NCBI RefSeq assembly: GCF_003627215.1
Contig: NZ_CP032677.1
Location: forward strand, 2,051,501-2,115,500
Direction of reading: 5' to 3'
Length of the DNA stretch: 64,000 bases
Source of the DNA: Pseudomonas sp. Leaf58
GTDB taxonomy: Bacteria > Pseudomonadota > Gammaproteobacteria > Pseudomonadales > Pseudomonadaceae
This document shows, in pieces, positions 9,813-17,125 of this stretch. Position numbers and translations under genes: made by a program. Within the stretch, counting starts at the first letter, position 1; each line of letters starts with the position of its first letter. The notes under the pieces are model-generated. The model made no database searches, had not been told where the DNA came from, and saw only the letters and a list, made by a program, of their open reading frames with translations.

Positions 9813-10367
9813 ATGCTCGTCCGGTCACTGACCCTCGCCACCTTGCTCGCGCTTGTCGGCCCTGCGTTCGCCGCCGACAGTGACGCGCCACTGGCCAAGG
9901 AACTGGGCAAGGCCAGGCCCTTGGTCGTCATTGCACCAAGCAGCGCCGACCCGACATTGCGAGGGTTGAACGAGGCGCTGAAGGACCCAGCCACCCAGGC
10001 CGCCTTCAAAGAGCGCAGCCTGGTGGTGTACAGCGTCGCCAACATGATGGGCAAGCGTGAGGACAAGAACCTCGAGCAACAAACTACCATGGCCTTGATC
10101 CGCGAACTGAAGCTGGGGGCCAGCAAGGGCACCAAGGTGATCTTGGTGGGCAAGGACGGTGAGCGGCACATGCTCAAGGATGACGAGGCGGGCGGAACCC
10201 TCGACCCGCAGGCGATCCTCAAGGCGGTGGATGAACTGCCCGCCAGCGAAAAGGCCGTTACCGTGCCTGAGCCTGTTGCGACCGCGACGCCGGAACCCAA
10301 GGCCAAAGACAGCAAGCCGGCCAAGCCCGCCAAGCCGGCTGCGCCACCCAAGCCGCTAGAAGACTGA
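9813..10367 (+). CDS. DUF4174-like exported protein
   Basis: 184 residues. The start is set by AAGGAG seven bases before ATG; an in-frame upstream ATG lacks an SD. A Sec signal peptide (LVRSLTLATLLALVGPAFA) is followed by a domain beginning ARPLVVIAPSSADPTLRG, which I recognise as DUF4174-like with a thioredoxin-like fold pattern but no CxxC. The tail from about residue 145 is rich in Pro, Ala and Lys with repeated KPAKP units, probably a disordered periplasmic linker. Function is unknown. It lies 165 bases upstream of the HvfA-type precursor on the same strand, with a hairpin between them, so co-transcription is uncertain. Confidence 0.7.
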   Translation: MLVRSLTLATLLALVGPAFAADSDAPLAKELGKARPLVVIAPSSADPTLRGLNEALKDPATQAAFKERSLVVYSVANMMGKREDKNLEQQTTMALIRELKLGASKGTKVILVGKDGERHMLKDDEAGGTLDPQAILKAVDELPASEKAVTVPEPVATATPEPKAKDSKPAKPAKPAAPPKPLED

Positions 10368-10373
10368 ATACGC

Positions 10374-10403
10374 GCCCAGCAAGGCCAAAGCCATTTGCTG
10401 GGC
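10374..10403 (+). terminator. Hairpin after the DUF4174 gene
   Basis: GCCCAGCAA (10374-10382) pairs with TTGCTGGGC (10395-10403) over a 12-base loop. It sits just 3' of the stop codon at 10367. No clean T-run follows, so termination is plausible but not proven. Confidence 0.4.
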
Positions 10404-10417
10404 CGGTGTTTCTCCCT

Positions 10418-10438
10418 GTATCTGGCGACGTTGGATAC
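10418..10438. promoter_or_regulatory. Inverted repeat GTATC-N11-GATAC upstream of the bufferin precursor
   Basis: GTATC at 10418-10422 and GATAC at 10434-10438 lie 95-115 bases before the precursor start. The 9-mer GTATCTGGC recurs upstream of the response-regulator gene (15416-15424), and GTATCTG recurs upstream of the small ORF/doxX pair (13223-13229). It could be an operator for the neighbouring two-component system. This is inference only. Confidence 0.35.
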
Positions 10439-10532
10439 CCATTCCTATACAAAATACGGCTTTACGCGATACACCCACGACATACCCACAGTGCCTAATG
10501 GCTCCACTTTCCAACCACAGTGGAGCAACACC

Positions 10533-10850
10533 ATGACTCATGCACGGAATACTCTTGGTCTGCTTGGCGCCGCCCTGATCGGCAGCATGGCATTGGGCAG
10601 CAGCGCATTTGCCGTCGAGCCATTGGCCCAGGGTTACCAGCTGGCTTCGGCCAAGGTAGCAGGCGAGGGCAAGTGTGGCGAAGGCAAGTGCGGAGGCAGC
10701 GGCAAAGCCACCCAGGGCGAAGGCAAAAGCGCTGAGGGCAAGTGCGGCGGCAGTGCCAAGGCCGCGGCTGAAGGCAAGTGCGGCGGCAGTGCCAAGGCTG
10801 AGGCTGAAGGCAAGTGCGGCGACAAGCCCCAGGGCAGTAGCGAAGGCTAA
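10533..10850 (+). CDS. hvfA: HvfA/bufferin-type RiPP precursor with five EGKCG motifs
   Basis: 105 residues. A Sec signal peptide ends at AFA (about residue 27), followed by a short spacer and a low-complexity Gly/Lys/Ala/Glu region. Every cysteine lies in an EGKCG pentapeptide, of which there are five; a sixth copy is degenerate, EGKS. In Haemophilus HvfA such cysteines are converted by the DUF692-DUF2063 enzyme pair into copper-binding oxazolone/thioamide groups, and bufferins are exported copper chelators. The downstream genes supply exactly that enzyme pair, which supports the call. The ATG at 10533 follows TGGAG; the upstream extension lacks an SD. A strong hairpin follows the gene, perhaps lowering expression of the enzymes relative to the peptide. 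The modification and metal specificity are inferred by homology. Confidence 0.88.
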   Translation: MTHARNTLGLLGAALIGSMALGSSAFAVEPLAQGYQLASAKVAGEGKCGEGKCGGSGKATQGEGKSAEGKCGGSAKAAAEGKCGGSAKAEAEGKCGDKPQGSSEG

Positions 10851-10921
10851 CGGCAATACCCCCGAGGGCCTGCTCAGCCGCCAGGCCGACAAGCCCTGAC
10901 CTTGACCCGGAAACGACCCAG

Positions 10922-10948
10922 CGCCCCGCCTGCACGTCAGGCGGGGCG
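10922..10948 (+). terminator. Strong intercistronic hairpin between hvfA and hvfB
   Basis: A perfect 11-bp GC-rich stem, CGCCCCGCCTG (10922-10932) with CAGGCGGGGCG (10938-10948), and a 5-base loop. No poly-T follows. It may act as a partial terminator or as a 3' stabiliser of the precursor mRNA. Confidence 0.6.
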
Positions 10949-10971
10949 TTGGGCCAGTTGGAGACTCGTTC

Positions 10972-11805
10972 ATGTACCTTGCACCTTCGCACACCGGGCT
11001 GGGCCTGCGCCGCGGCCTGATGCCCGAACTGCTGGCCATGGAGGCTGATGCAGTGAGCTTTCTCGAATGCGCCCCGGAAAACTGGCTTGCCGTTGGGGGC
11101 GCCTATGGCAAGGGCTTGGCCCAGCTGGCTGAGCGTTTTCCCATCGCCTGCCACGGGCTGTCGCTGTCACTGGGTGGCAGCGAGCCGCTGGACCGCCATT
11201 TCCTTGACCAAACTCGCCAGTTTTTACAACGCCACCAAGTGCGCTTGTACAGCGAGCACCTGAGCTACTGCAGCGATGACGGGCATTTGTACGACCTGAT
11301 GCCCATTCCCTTCACCGACGAGGCCGTGCGCCATGTAGCCGCCCGCATTCGCCAGGCCCAGGAGCATTTGGAGCGGCGCATTGCTGTAGAGAACATCAGC
11401 TATTACGCCGCGCCGTACCAGGCGATGAGCGAACTCGATTTCATCCGTGCTGTGCTCGATGAGGCCGACTGCGACCTGCTGCTGGATGTGAACAATGTCT
11501 TCGTCAATGCCTGCAACCATGGCTACGACGCCCGAGAATTCCTTGATGGCTTGCCCAAGGCGCGGGTTACCGGCATGCACCTGGCCGGCCATTACGATGA
11601 AGCGCCAGACCTCAAAGTCGATACCCATGGGGCACCCGTCAAGGAGGATGTGTGGGCGTTGTTTGCCATCGCCTGCACACGGTTTGGGGTGCAACCGACG
11701 GTGCTGGAGCGTGACTTCAACTACCCGCCATTGGCCGAGTTGCTGGCTGAAACGGCGCGCATCCGCGCCGTGCAGCGTGCTTCGGGAGGGCAAGCAGGTG
11801 AATGA
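10972..11805 (+). CDS. hvfB: DUF692 (MNIO) iron enzyme, bufferin maturation
   Basis: 277 residues, the usual size for the MbnB/HvfB/BufB family. These TIM-barrel multinuclear iron oxidases modify cysteines of RiPP precursors using O2. Conserved family stretches are visible: [12 protein letters not shown] near the N-terminus, [47 protein letters not shown] and a C-terminal LERDFNYP. These carry the His, Asp, Asn and Glu residues expected to bind iron. The start has GGAG nine bases upstream. The 3' end overlaps the next gene's GTG start by eight bases, indicating translational coupling. The predicted substrate is the EGKCG precursor just upstream. Confidence 0.92.
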   Translation: MYLAPSHTGLGLRRGLMPELLAMEADAVSFLECAPENWLAVGGAYGKGLAQLAERFPIACHGLSLSLGGSEPLDRHFLDQTRQFLQRHQVRLYSEHLSYCSDDGHLYDLMPIPFTDEAVRHVAARIRQAQEHLERRIAVENISYYAAPYQAMSELDFIRAVLDEADCDLLLDVNNVFVNACNHGYDAREFLDGLPKARVTGMHLAGHYDEAPDLKVDTHGAPVKEDVWALFAIACTRFGVQPTVLERDFNYPPLAELLAETARIRAVQRASGGQAGE

Positions 11806-12493
11806 GACCTTGCGCGAACAGCAATATACCTTGGCCCGGCACCTGCGCGACCCGCAGCGTCATGCCCCGCCGCCGGGCGTGGAGGCCCGACGCCTGAAGG
11901 TTTACCGCGATTTGTTCTATGGTGGCATCGAAGGCTTGCTGGCTGGCAGTTTCCCGGTGATGCGCCAAGCCTTGGGTGGGCCGCGCTGGCATGCCCGGGT
12001 ACGGGATTTTTACGCCAACTACCGTAGCCTCACCCCCTTGTTCACCGAAATTGCCGAGGCGTTCGTCAACTACCTGCAAGGTATCGAGCTGGATGCGCCC
12101 TGGCAGGTGGAGCTGGCTCATTATGAATGGGTCGAGGCGCAGTTGTACCTAAGCGATGCTGAAGAGCCGGCCCATGACCCGGCAGGCGATCTGCTGGAGG
12201 GCGAGCCGCTGTTGTCTTGTGTGGCAAGGGTGTTGGCTTATCGCTGGCCGGTGGAGCAAATTGGGGCGGATTATCAGCCCACGGTGGCGCCAGAGGCGCC
12301 CACCTTGTTGCTGGTCTACCGTGATGCGCAGTTGCAGGTGCAGTTCGCGCGTCTGGCGCCGCTGGCGTATCGGTTGCTGGCGCTGGAGCAGGGTAGCGGG
12401 CGGGCGCGGCTAGCAGCGTTGGGGGCCGATGTACAACAGGGGTTGGTATTGCTGGAAAAGTTGCGCGATCAGGGTGTCATCATCGGGACGTAA
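11798..12493 (+). CDS. hvfC: DUF2063 RiPP-recognition partner of HvfB
   Basis: 231 residues. I place the start at GTG 11798, seven bases after GGAGGG and overlapping hvfB; the same frame is open further upstream but only because it runs antiphase through hvfB. The N-terminal ~90 residues carry the DUF2063 pattern ([21 protein letters not shown], then SFPVMRQAL and [15 protein letters not shown]), and the C-terminal half is the usual winged/recognition extension. In characterised systems this protein (MbnC/HvfC type) binds the precursor leader and forms the active complex with the DUF692 enzyme. It is the last gene of the plus-strand operon, followed by a bidirectional hairpin facing doxX. Confidence 0.9.
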   Translation: MNETLREQQYTLARHLRDPQRHAPPPGVEARRLKVYRDLFYGGIEGLLAGSFPVMRQALGGPRWHARVRDFYANYRSLTPLFTEIAEAFVNYLQGIELDAPWQVELAHYEWVEAQLYLSDAEEPAHDPAGDLLEGEPLLSCVARVLAYRWPVEQIGADYQPTVAPEAPTLLLVYRDAQLQVQFARLAPLAYRLLALEQGSGRARLAALGADVQQGLVLLEKLRDQGVIIGT

Positions 12494-12500
12494 TGAAGAT

Positions 12501-12525
12501 GAAAGGGCTGCAAGGCAGCCCTTTC
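12501..12525. terminator. Bidirectional terminator between hvfC and doxX
   Basis: GAAAGGGCTGC (12501-12511) pairs perfectly with GCAGCCCTTTC (12515-12525) over a 3-base loop, between two convergent genes. Confidence 0.75.
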
Positions 12526-12529
12526 GATA

Positions 12530-13018
12530 TCACTTGTACAACCGTGCCCTTAACCAGTAATCGAGGCTTAAGCGCCCAGCTCCCTTGAGCAGCAGCGGCA
12601 GCAATGCCACCAGATAGATAAGCGGCAGCTTGTAGTTGCCAAAGCCCTGATCGGTAATGACATAACCCTGGGCCAGTTCGGCCAACCCCGACCAGTGCAC
12701 CGGCCAATGCACGGCGGCGATCGCCACCACCGTCACCACCATCAGGCCCAATGACGCCAGCCGGGTTCCTAACCCCAGCAACAGTAGCAACGGCAGGATC
12801 AGCTCCGCCCACATTGACAGTTGCCAATTCAGCTCGGCGGGTAGCAGGTTAAAGGGGAACGGGAAGCTGGTTTGCAGGTCAGCGAACCAATTGCTGCCAT
12901 TGAATTTCTCCCAGCCAGATTCTAAAAACTCCCAGGCCACAAACAACCGCAACGGCAGATCGGCGCTCCAGCTGCCTACGCGGTCGAAGGTGATCAGGGT
13001 ACGGTTCAAGGTGATCAT
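12530..13018 (-). CDS. DoxX-family membrane protein
   Basis: 162 residues with about four hydrophobic segments and the DoxX hallmarks [19 protein letters not shown] near the N-terminus and LALGLGTR-type loops (here [14 protein letters not shown]). DoxX genes often accompany DUF692/DUF2063 clusters, and this one is convergent with hvfABC. Its molecular role is not settled; an electron-transfer or redox role at the membrane is the usual suggestion. I start it at ATG 13018, with GGGAG eight bases upstream; the longer frame begins at TTG inside that SD. The preceding 49-residue ORF ends within this SD, so the two are translationally coupled. Confidence 0.85.
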   Translation of the reverse strand: MITLNRTLITFDRVGSWSADLPLRLFVAWEFLESGWEKFNGSNWFADLQTSFPFPFNLLPAELNWQLSMWAELILPLLLLLGLGTRLASLGLMVVTVVAIAAVHWPVHWSGLAELAQGYVITDQGFGNYKLPLIYLVALLPLLLKGAGRLSLDYWLRARLYK

Positions 13019-13023
13019 AGTGT

Positions 13024-13173
13024 TCACTCCCAAGGACGGTTACTGCAGGAAAGGGCGCTGCGCAGGCCATCCGGGTTAGGTTGGTACGCCAGGACCGCAG
13101 TGGTCATCATCAGGGGCAGGCCGGCGAGGGCGGCGAACAGCTTCCAGTCAGAGGGCAGGGCGAGGGATTTCAT
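13024..13173 (-). CDS. Small exported or membrane protein (49 aa) upstream of doxX
   Basis: A short ORF easily missed by gene callers. ATG 13173 has GGGAG six bases upstream. The product begins [11 protein letters not shown], has one hydrophobic stretch ([18 protein letters not shown]) and ends with a polar tail containing a single Cys. It could be a cleaved signal peptide with a ~20-residue secreted peptide or a single-pass membrane peptide. Its stop codon at 13024-13026 overlaps the doxX SD region and lies five bases before the doxX ATG. The tight coupling, the good SD and the hydrophobic core make it a probable real gene. I do not recognise a family. Position in the bufferin island suggests a link to metal stress, which is inference. 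Confidence 0.6.
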   Translation of the reverse strand: MKSLALPSDWKLFAALAGLPLMMTTAVLAYQPNPDGLRSALSCSNRPWE

Positions 13174-13222
13174 CAAGGGCTCCCGGGGTGTGAGGGTGTC
13201 ACCGGGAGTGTGCGGGGGTGAG

Positions 13223-13229
13223 GTATCTG
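13223..13229. promoter_or_regulatory. GTATCTG motif upstream of the small ORF and doxX
   Basis: GTATCTG lies 50 bases before the 49-residue ORF. It is shared with the hvfA and response-regulator upstream regions, so it may be a common regulator site. It is short and could occur by chance. Confidence 0.25.
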
Positions 13230-13310
13230 CAGCGTGTCAGGGTTGCTGGAGTTTCGTGTCGGAATGTACAGGCAGCGCCGGCGGCGCCTGCAAAGGCGCG
13301 CACCTGGCGG

Positions 13311-14597
13311 TCATTTGAGTTCGATCTGCGCGCAAAGCCCACCGCTTTCGCGATTGCTCAGGGTCAGCTGGCCGCCCATGGCCTGGATCAGTTGGTGGGC
13401 GATGGCCAGGCCCAACCCGGTGCCGCCGGTACTGCGGTTGCGTGAGCCTTCCACCCGGTAGAACGGTTTGAGCACGTCGTCTAATTCACCACCGGGTATC
13501 CCCGGCCCGTTGTCGAGCACGCGGATAACGGTCTTGCCGCCTTCATGGCAAACCTCCAACTCAGCTTCACCGGCAAACTTGAGGGCGTTGTCCACCAGGT
13601 TCACCAACACCCGGCGCAGGGCATGCGGGCGGGTTTCCAGCAGGCTGCCGGTAGTGCCACGGCGCTCGACCCGTGCGCCGCTGTCCTGATAGTCGAAGAC
13701 CAGGCTGTCGAGGAAGGCATCGAGGTTGACCCGGCACAGGGCCTCGGTGTTGGTATCCATGCTGCGCGCATAGGCCACGCCTTCGCGCACCAGGTGTTCC
13801 ATTTCACCGAGGTCACTCCACAGCTTGTCTTTCTCTACCCCCTCGTCCATCACTTCGACGCGCAGCTTCATGCGCGTGATCGGCGTTTGCAGGTCGTGGG
13901 AAATGGCCGCTAGCAACTGCATGCGCTCCTTCAGGTGAGCGGCGATGCGCGCCTGCAGGGCGTTGAAGGCCACGGCAGCGTAGCGCACCTCGCGTGGGCC
14001 GTTTTCATCCAGTTGCACCCCGGGTTTGTCTGGGTCGAGGTTGTCAACCGCGTGGGCCAGGCGGGTAAGCGGGCCGATGGCCAGGCGCACTGCCAACCCA
14101 GTGCACAGCAACAGCACGGCCAGCTGGACCAGCAACACCACGGGCAGCCAGCGGGCCACCGGGAGTGGGGCTGGCGTCACATCGATGGTCAGCGGCGCGC
14201 CGTCGGCCAAGCTTAGGTGAGCCTGGAAATGCACATTAGGGCCGGGGAGTTCCTGAAAGGTCAGGCGGTAGTCGTTGCCGATCGCCTTGACGATCGATTC
14301 GGCAGCCATGGGTGGATTGCTGCTGGGCATTGCCTCGCCCGTCAGGCCTTGGTCCAGCCGGTAGCGGTAGGTACGCCGCTCCAGGCGCGGTAACCAGGCG
14401 GCGCGTTCGGCCGCAGGCAGGCGGTCGAGAATCGCCACAGACGTGGCTACGTCCTGTTCCAGGTTGCTGAGCATCATCGAGCGGCTGCTGATATAGCGCT
14501 CGTAGGCCTGCAGGCCAAACGACAAGCCGTAGGCCAGCACCAGGCCGGTGAAGAAGATCAATGCCAGGCGCGAGGCGAGGGTGCGTGGCCACTTCAC
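13311..14597 (-). CDS. Sensor histidine kinase, EnvZ-like architecture
   Basis: 428 residues. Transmembrane helix 1 is at about 10-27, a periplasmic loop of roughly 120 residues follows, then transmembrane helix 2 (WLPVVLLVQLAVLLLCTGLAV) and a HAMP linker. The HisKA phospho-acceptor is His234 in AAISHDLQTPITRM. The ATPase domain shows the N-box (VLVNLVDNALKFAG), G1 (VLDNGPGIPGG), an F-box (KPFYRVEGSR) and G2 (GGTGLGLAI). The start overlaps the regulator's stop codon by four bases (ATGA), so the two are co-translated. The sensed signal is not obvious: the periplasmic loop lacks a clear His/Cys/Met metal cluster. The position opposite the bufferin genes suggests, but does not show, that it controls them. 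Confidence 0.9.
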   Translation of the reverse strand: MKWPRTLASRLALIFFTGLVLAYGLSFGLQAYERYISSRSMMLSNLEQDVATSVAILDRLPAAERAAWLPRLERRTYRYRLDQGLTGEAMPSSNPPMAAESIVKAIGNDYRLTFQELPGPNVHFQAHLSLADGAPLTIDVTPAPLPVARWLPVVLLVQLAVLLLCTGLAVRLAIGPLTRLAHAVDNLDPDKPGVQLDENGPREVRYAAVAFNALQARIAAHLKERMQLLAAISHDLQTPITRMKLRVEVMDEGVEKDKLWSDLGEMEHLVREGVAYARSMDTNTEALCRVNLDAFLDSLVFDYQDSGARVERRGTTGSLLETRPHALRRVLVNLVDNALKFAGEAELEVCHEGGKTVIRVLDNGPGIPGGELDDVLKPFYRVEGSRNRSTGGTGLGLAIAHQLIQAMGGQLTLSNRESGGLCAQIELK

Positions 14598-15334
14598 GAC
14601 GGCGACTCAAGCAGTTGCACTGGCAACGAGAACACATAGCCCTCGCTACGCACGGTTTTGATACAGCTGGGTTCGCGGGCGTCGTCACCCAAGCGCTGGC
14701 GCAGGCGGCTGACCAGCAGGTCGATGGAACGGTCGAAAATGTCGGCTTCGCGGCCCTGGGTCAGGTTGAGCAGCTGCTCACGGCTGAGGACCCGCTGCGG
14801 GTGGTCGAGAAACACCCGCAGCAGGCGGTATTCGGCACCGCTCAGTGCCACCAAGGTACCTTCGTTGTCGAGCAGGTGGCGCGCGGTGGTATCCAGGCGC
14901 CATTGGCCAAAGCCGAGCAGGCGGCTGCTTTCGCTGATGGTCAGGTTGGGCGGTAGCATGCGCGTGCGGCGCAGCACGGCGTTGATGCGGGCGAGCAATT
15001 CGCGGGCCGAGAACGGTTTAGTCAGGTAATCGTCGGCGCCCATTTCCAGGCCGATGATGCGGTCGGTTTCATCGTTGCGGGCCGTCAGCATCAGCACCGG
15101 GGTGTTGCGGTGCTTGCCCGCGCGAAGCTCGCGGCACAGCAGCAGGCCATCGTCGCCGGGCATCATGATGTCGAGGACGATCAGGTCGACACTGTTGGCT
15201 TCGAGAAAGGCGCGCATCTGCCGGCCGTCGGCGACGATGCTGGTGCGCAGGCCGTTCTTCTTCAGGTAGTTGCCGACCAGTTCGCGGATTTCGCGGTCGT
15301 CGTCGACGATCAGGATGTGATCGACGTGTTCCAT
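14594..15334 (-). CDS. OmpR/PhoB-family response regulator
   Basis: 246 residues. The receiver domain has the acidic pair (VDDD at about 11-13), phospho-acceptor Asp55 (VLDIMMPGDDG), a conserved Thr (MLTARND) and Lys (DYLTKPF). The winged-helix DNA-binding domain spans about 140-240 (LSGAEYRLLRVFL, SREQLLNLTQGRE, RSIDLLVSRLRQRLGDD, IKTVRSEGYVF). It is the first gene of a minus-strand unit with the kinase and possibly the 49-residue ORF and doxX (137-base gap after the kinase). Two GTAT half-sites ten bases apart lie about 75-90 bases upstream, consistent with autoregulation by an OmpR-class protein binding direct repeats. Confidence 0.93.
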   Translation of the reverse strand: MEHVDHILIVDDDREIRELVGNYLKKNGLRTSIVADGRQMRAFLEANSVDLIVLDIMMPGDDGLLLCRELRAGKHRNTPVLMLTARNDETDRIIGLEMGADDYLTKPFSARELLARINAVLRRTRMLPPNLTISESSRLLGFGQWRLDTTARHLLDNEGTLVALSGAEYRLLRVFLDHPQRVLSREQLLNLTQGREADIFDRSIDLLVSRLRQRLGDDAREPSCIKTVRSEGYVFSLPVQLLESPS

Positions 15335-15405
15335 ACGCGGCGTTCCTGTGCAAGAGGGGATGGGCGCAGTGTACCGAGCGCGTTGGTGCTTGCCTGCTGG
15401 GTTTT

Positions 15406-15424
15406 GTATTGCAGTGTATCTGGC
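15406..15424. promoter_or_regulatory. GTAT direct repeats upstream of the response-regulator gene
   Basis: GTAT at 15406-15409 and GTATC at 15416-15420 are spaced ten bases start to start. The second is part of TGTATCTGGC, also found upstream of hvfA. The spacing fits OmpR-class binding. Inference only. Confidence 0.3.
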
Positions 15425-15487
15425 CCGGCGTTCACGGGTGGCTGGCTATCGACCTGCCAAGCCAGTCAGCCGGGAGCAGAGGCCTTG

Positions 15488-15931
15488 TTAGCTTTCGTCC
15501 GGTAAGACGATGCGCATGGGGCGAGTGCCGATCTTTGCCCCTGTCACCTCGTCCACGGCAACCGCTTTAATTTCCGTGCCTGTTTCCGCGTCGAAGAAGC
15601 GAGTCAGCTTTCCACCGCCCCGGTACTGCTGCCCCCATGCACCCATCATGAACAGCACGGGCAGAAAATCGCGACCCGCCGCGGTGAGCAGATACTCCTC
15701 TCGCGGCGGGTGCTCCGAGTAGCGCCGCTTCTCCAGTAACCCCTCCTCCGTCAGTGCCGCCAGCCGGCGGGTCAGCATGGTCGGGGCAATGCCCAGGCTT
15801 TTGCGGAATTGGTCAAAGCGCGAGAGGCCAGCGTGGGCATCCCGCAGGATCAATATGCTCCAGGCATCACCGGCGACAGCTAGGCTGCGGGCGATCGGGC
15901 AGGGGTTATCGCAACTATTTTTGGTGTTCAT
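15488..15931 (-). CDS. HxlR-family transcriptional regulator
   Basis: 147 residues with the HxlR winged helix: CPIARSLAVAGDAWSILILRDA, then the recognition region SRFDQFRKSLGIAPTMLTRRLAALTEEGLLEKR and the wing YSEHPPREEYLLTAAGRDF. Cys residues at positions 7 and 11 are placed where several HxlR proteins sense electrophiles or oxidants, though this is not proven here. The C-terminal ~40 residues form an extra domain-like tail seen in longer HxlR members. The gene is divergent from an SDR gene, and two palindromic sites lie in the shared 145-base intergenic region, so it probably represses itself and the SDR. Confidence 0.88.
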   Translation of the reverse strand: MNTKNSCDNPCPIARSLAVAGDAWSILILRDAHAGLSRFDQFRKSLGIAPTMLTRRLAALTEEGLLEKRRYSEHPPREEYLLTAAGRDFLPVLFMMGAWGQQYRGGGKLTRFFDAETGTEIKAVAVDEVTGAKIGTRPMRIVLPDES

Positions 15932-15945
15932 ACTATTTTGATAGT
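15932..15945. promoter_or_regulatory. Palindrome abutting the HxlR start codon
   Basis: ACTATTTTGATAGT has 5-bp inverted arms and touches the HxlR start codon. It shares TTGATA half-site content with the site at 15975-15989. Candidate autoregulatory operator. Confidence 0.45.
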
Positions 15946-15974
15946 GACTTGCTTTGGGAATGGTAGTAGTGTCC

Positions 15975-15989
15975 GTATCAAATTGATAC
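15975..15989. promoter_or_regulatory. Palindromic operator upstream of the SDR gene
   Basis: GTATCAA-A-TTGATAC, a 7-bp perfect inverted repeat around one base, about 90 bases before the SDR start and in the HxlR/SDR divergent promoter region. Candidate HxlR binding site. Confidence 0.5.
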
Positions 15990-16076
15990 TAACACTCCGA
16001 AGATGAGTCATCCACCCGGTAGGGAGGTTTCATCGAGGGGCGCCATATCCAAACCATCGCCATAAAGGAAACCTCC

Positions 16077-16865
16077 ATGATCACCCCTTCGACCGTACTC
16101 ATTACCGGTGCCTCCAGCGGCATTGGCGCCACCTACGCCGAGCGGTTCGCCCGTCGTGGCCACGATCTGGTCCTTGTTGCGCGCGACCAAGCGCGCCTGG
16201 ATCAACTGGCCTTGCGCCTGCGCAAGGAGAACAATGTGGCCGTTGAGGTGTTGCCAGCCGACCTGACAAGCTCGGCAGACCTGTCCGTAGTTGAAAATCG
16301 ACTGCGCGATGACGCAGGTATCGGCGTCTTGATCAACAACGCGGGGATGGCCCAATCGGGTGGTTTCCTGGACCAATCCGCCGAAGCCATCGAATGCCTT
16401 ATCACGCTCAATACCACCGCACTGACGCGGCTCGCTGCTGCGGTCGCGCCGCGCCTCGCGCAGTCAGGCACGGGGGCGATCGTCAACGTGGGTTCGGTGG
16501 TGGGTTTTGCGCCCGAGTTGGGCATGTCCCTCTACGGAGCCAGCAAAGCCTTCGTGCTGTTTCTGTCACAGGGTTTGAGCCTAGAGCTGTCGCCCAAGGG
16601 GGTATACGTGCAAGCGGTGCTGCCAGCAGCGACCCGCACCGAGATTTGGCAGCGGGCCGGCATTGACGTCAACACACTCCCGGAGGTGATGGAGGTCGGT
16701 GAGCTGGTCGATGCTGCACTCGTCGGTTTCGACCGGCGCGAGTTGGTGACCATCCCGCCGCTGCATGTTGCTGAACGCTGGCATGCGCTGGAAAGTGCGC
16801 GTCAAGGGCTGATGTCCGACATTCGACAAACCCACGCTGCTGAACGCTATCAGCTACAACCTTGA
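16077..16865 (+). CDS. Short-chain dehydrogenase/reductase (SDR)
   Basis: 262 residues, classical SDR length. It has the nucleotide-binding TGASSGIG (about 10-17), NNAG (about 90), catalytic Ser in VNVGSVVG and the YGASK active site (Tyr/Lys). An Arg pair after beta-2 (LVARDQ) favours NADP(H). The substrate cannot be read from sequence. An SD (AAAGGAAACC) precedes the ATG. Divergent from the HxlR gene with palindromic operators between, so it is probably induced by a reactive compound sensed by that regulator. It ends before a clear intrinsic terminator at 16913. Confidence 0.9.
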   Translation: MITPSTVLITGASSGIGATYAERFARRGHDLVLVARDQARLDQLALRLRKENNVAVEVLPADLTSSADLSVVENRLRDDAGIGVLINNAGMAQSGGFLDQSAEAIECLITLNTTALTRLAAAVAPRLAQSGTGAIVNVGSVVGFAPELGMSLYGASKAFVLFLSQGLSLELSPKGVYVQAVLPAATRTEIWQRAGIDVNTLPEVMEVGELVDAALVGFDRRELVTIPPLHVAERWHALESARQGLMSDIRQTHAAERYQLQP

Positions 16866-16912
16866 GCACGTACTTGTTAACGCTTGATTCGATTGTATCC
16901 GTCTGTACCAGG

Positions 16913-16939
16913 TTGGCGCCCTTTGTGGGCGCCAATTTT
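16913..16939 (+). terminator. Intrinsic terminator after the SDR gene
   Basis: TTGGCGCCC (16913-16921) pairs with GGGCGCCAA (16927-16935) over a 5-base loop, followed by TTTT. A textbook Rho-independent terminator. Confidence 0.85.
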
Positions 16940-17079
16940 GTTTCTATCTTACTGTTTTTAAACAATTTTATATGGATGTGTGGCGCTTCGTCGGCTCGTC
17001 TACAGATACAGCAGGAGGCACATCACAGGGGCGGGCGACACATACGCGATACCTGGCAGGCGTGAAATGGCTCTCGACC

Positions 17080-17096
17080 GGGGAGCATGGCTCCCC
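17080..17096. promoter_or_regulatory. Small perfect inverted repeat before the DUF2790 gene
   Basis: GGGGAGC-ATG-GCTCCCC lies 30-46 bases before the DUF2790 start. It may be an operator or a 5'-leader hairpin. No U-tract follows, so a terminator is less likely. Confidence 0.4.
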
Positions 17097-17125
17097 ACCC
17101 CCAAGCGTTACCCAGGAGACATGCC

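Noticed and set aside
13311..13689. Plus-strand ORFs inside the histidine-kinase gene
   Set aside because: They are opposite to a strongly supported kinase and have no family or SD.
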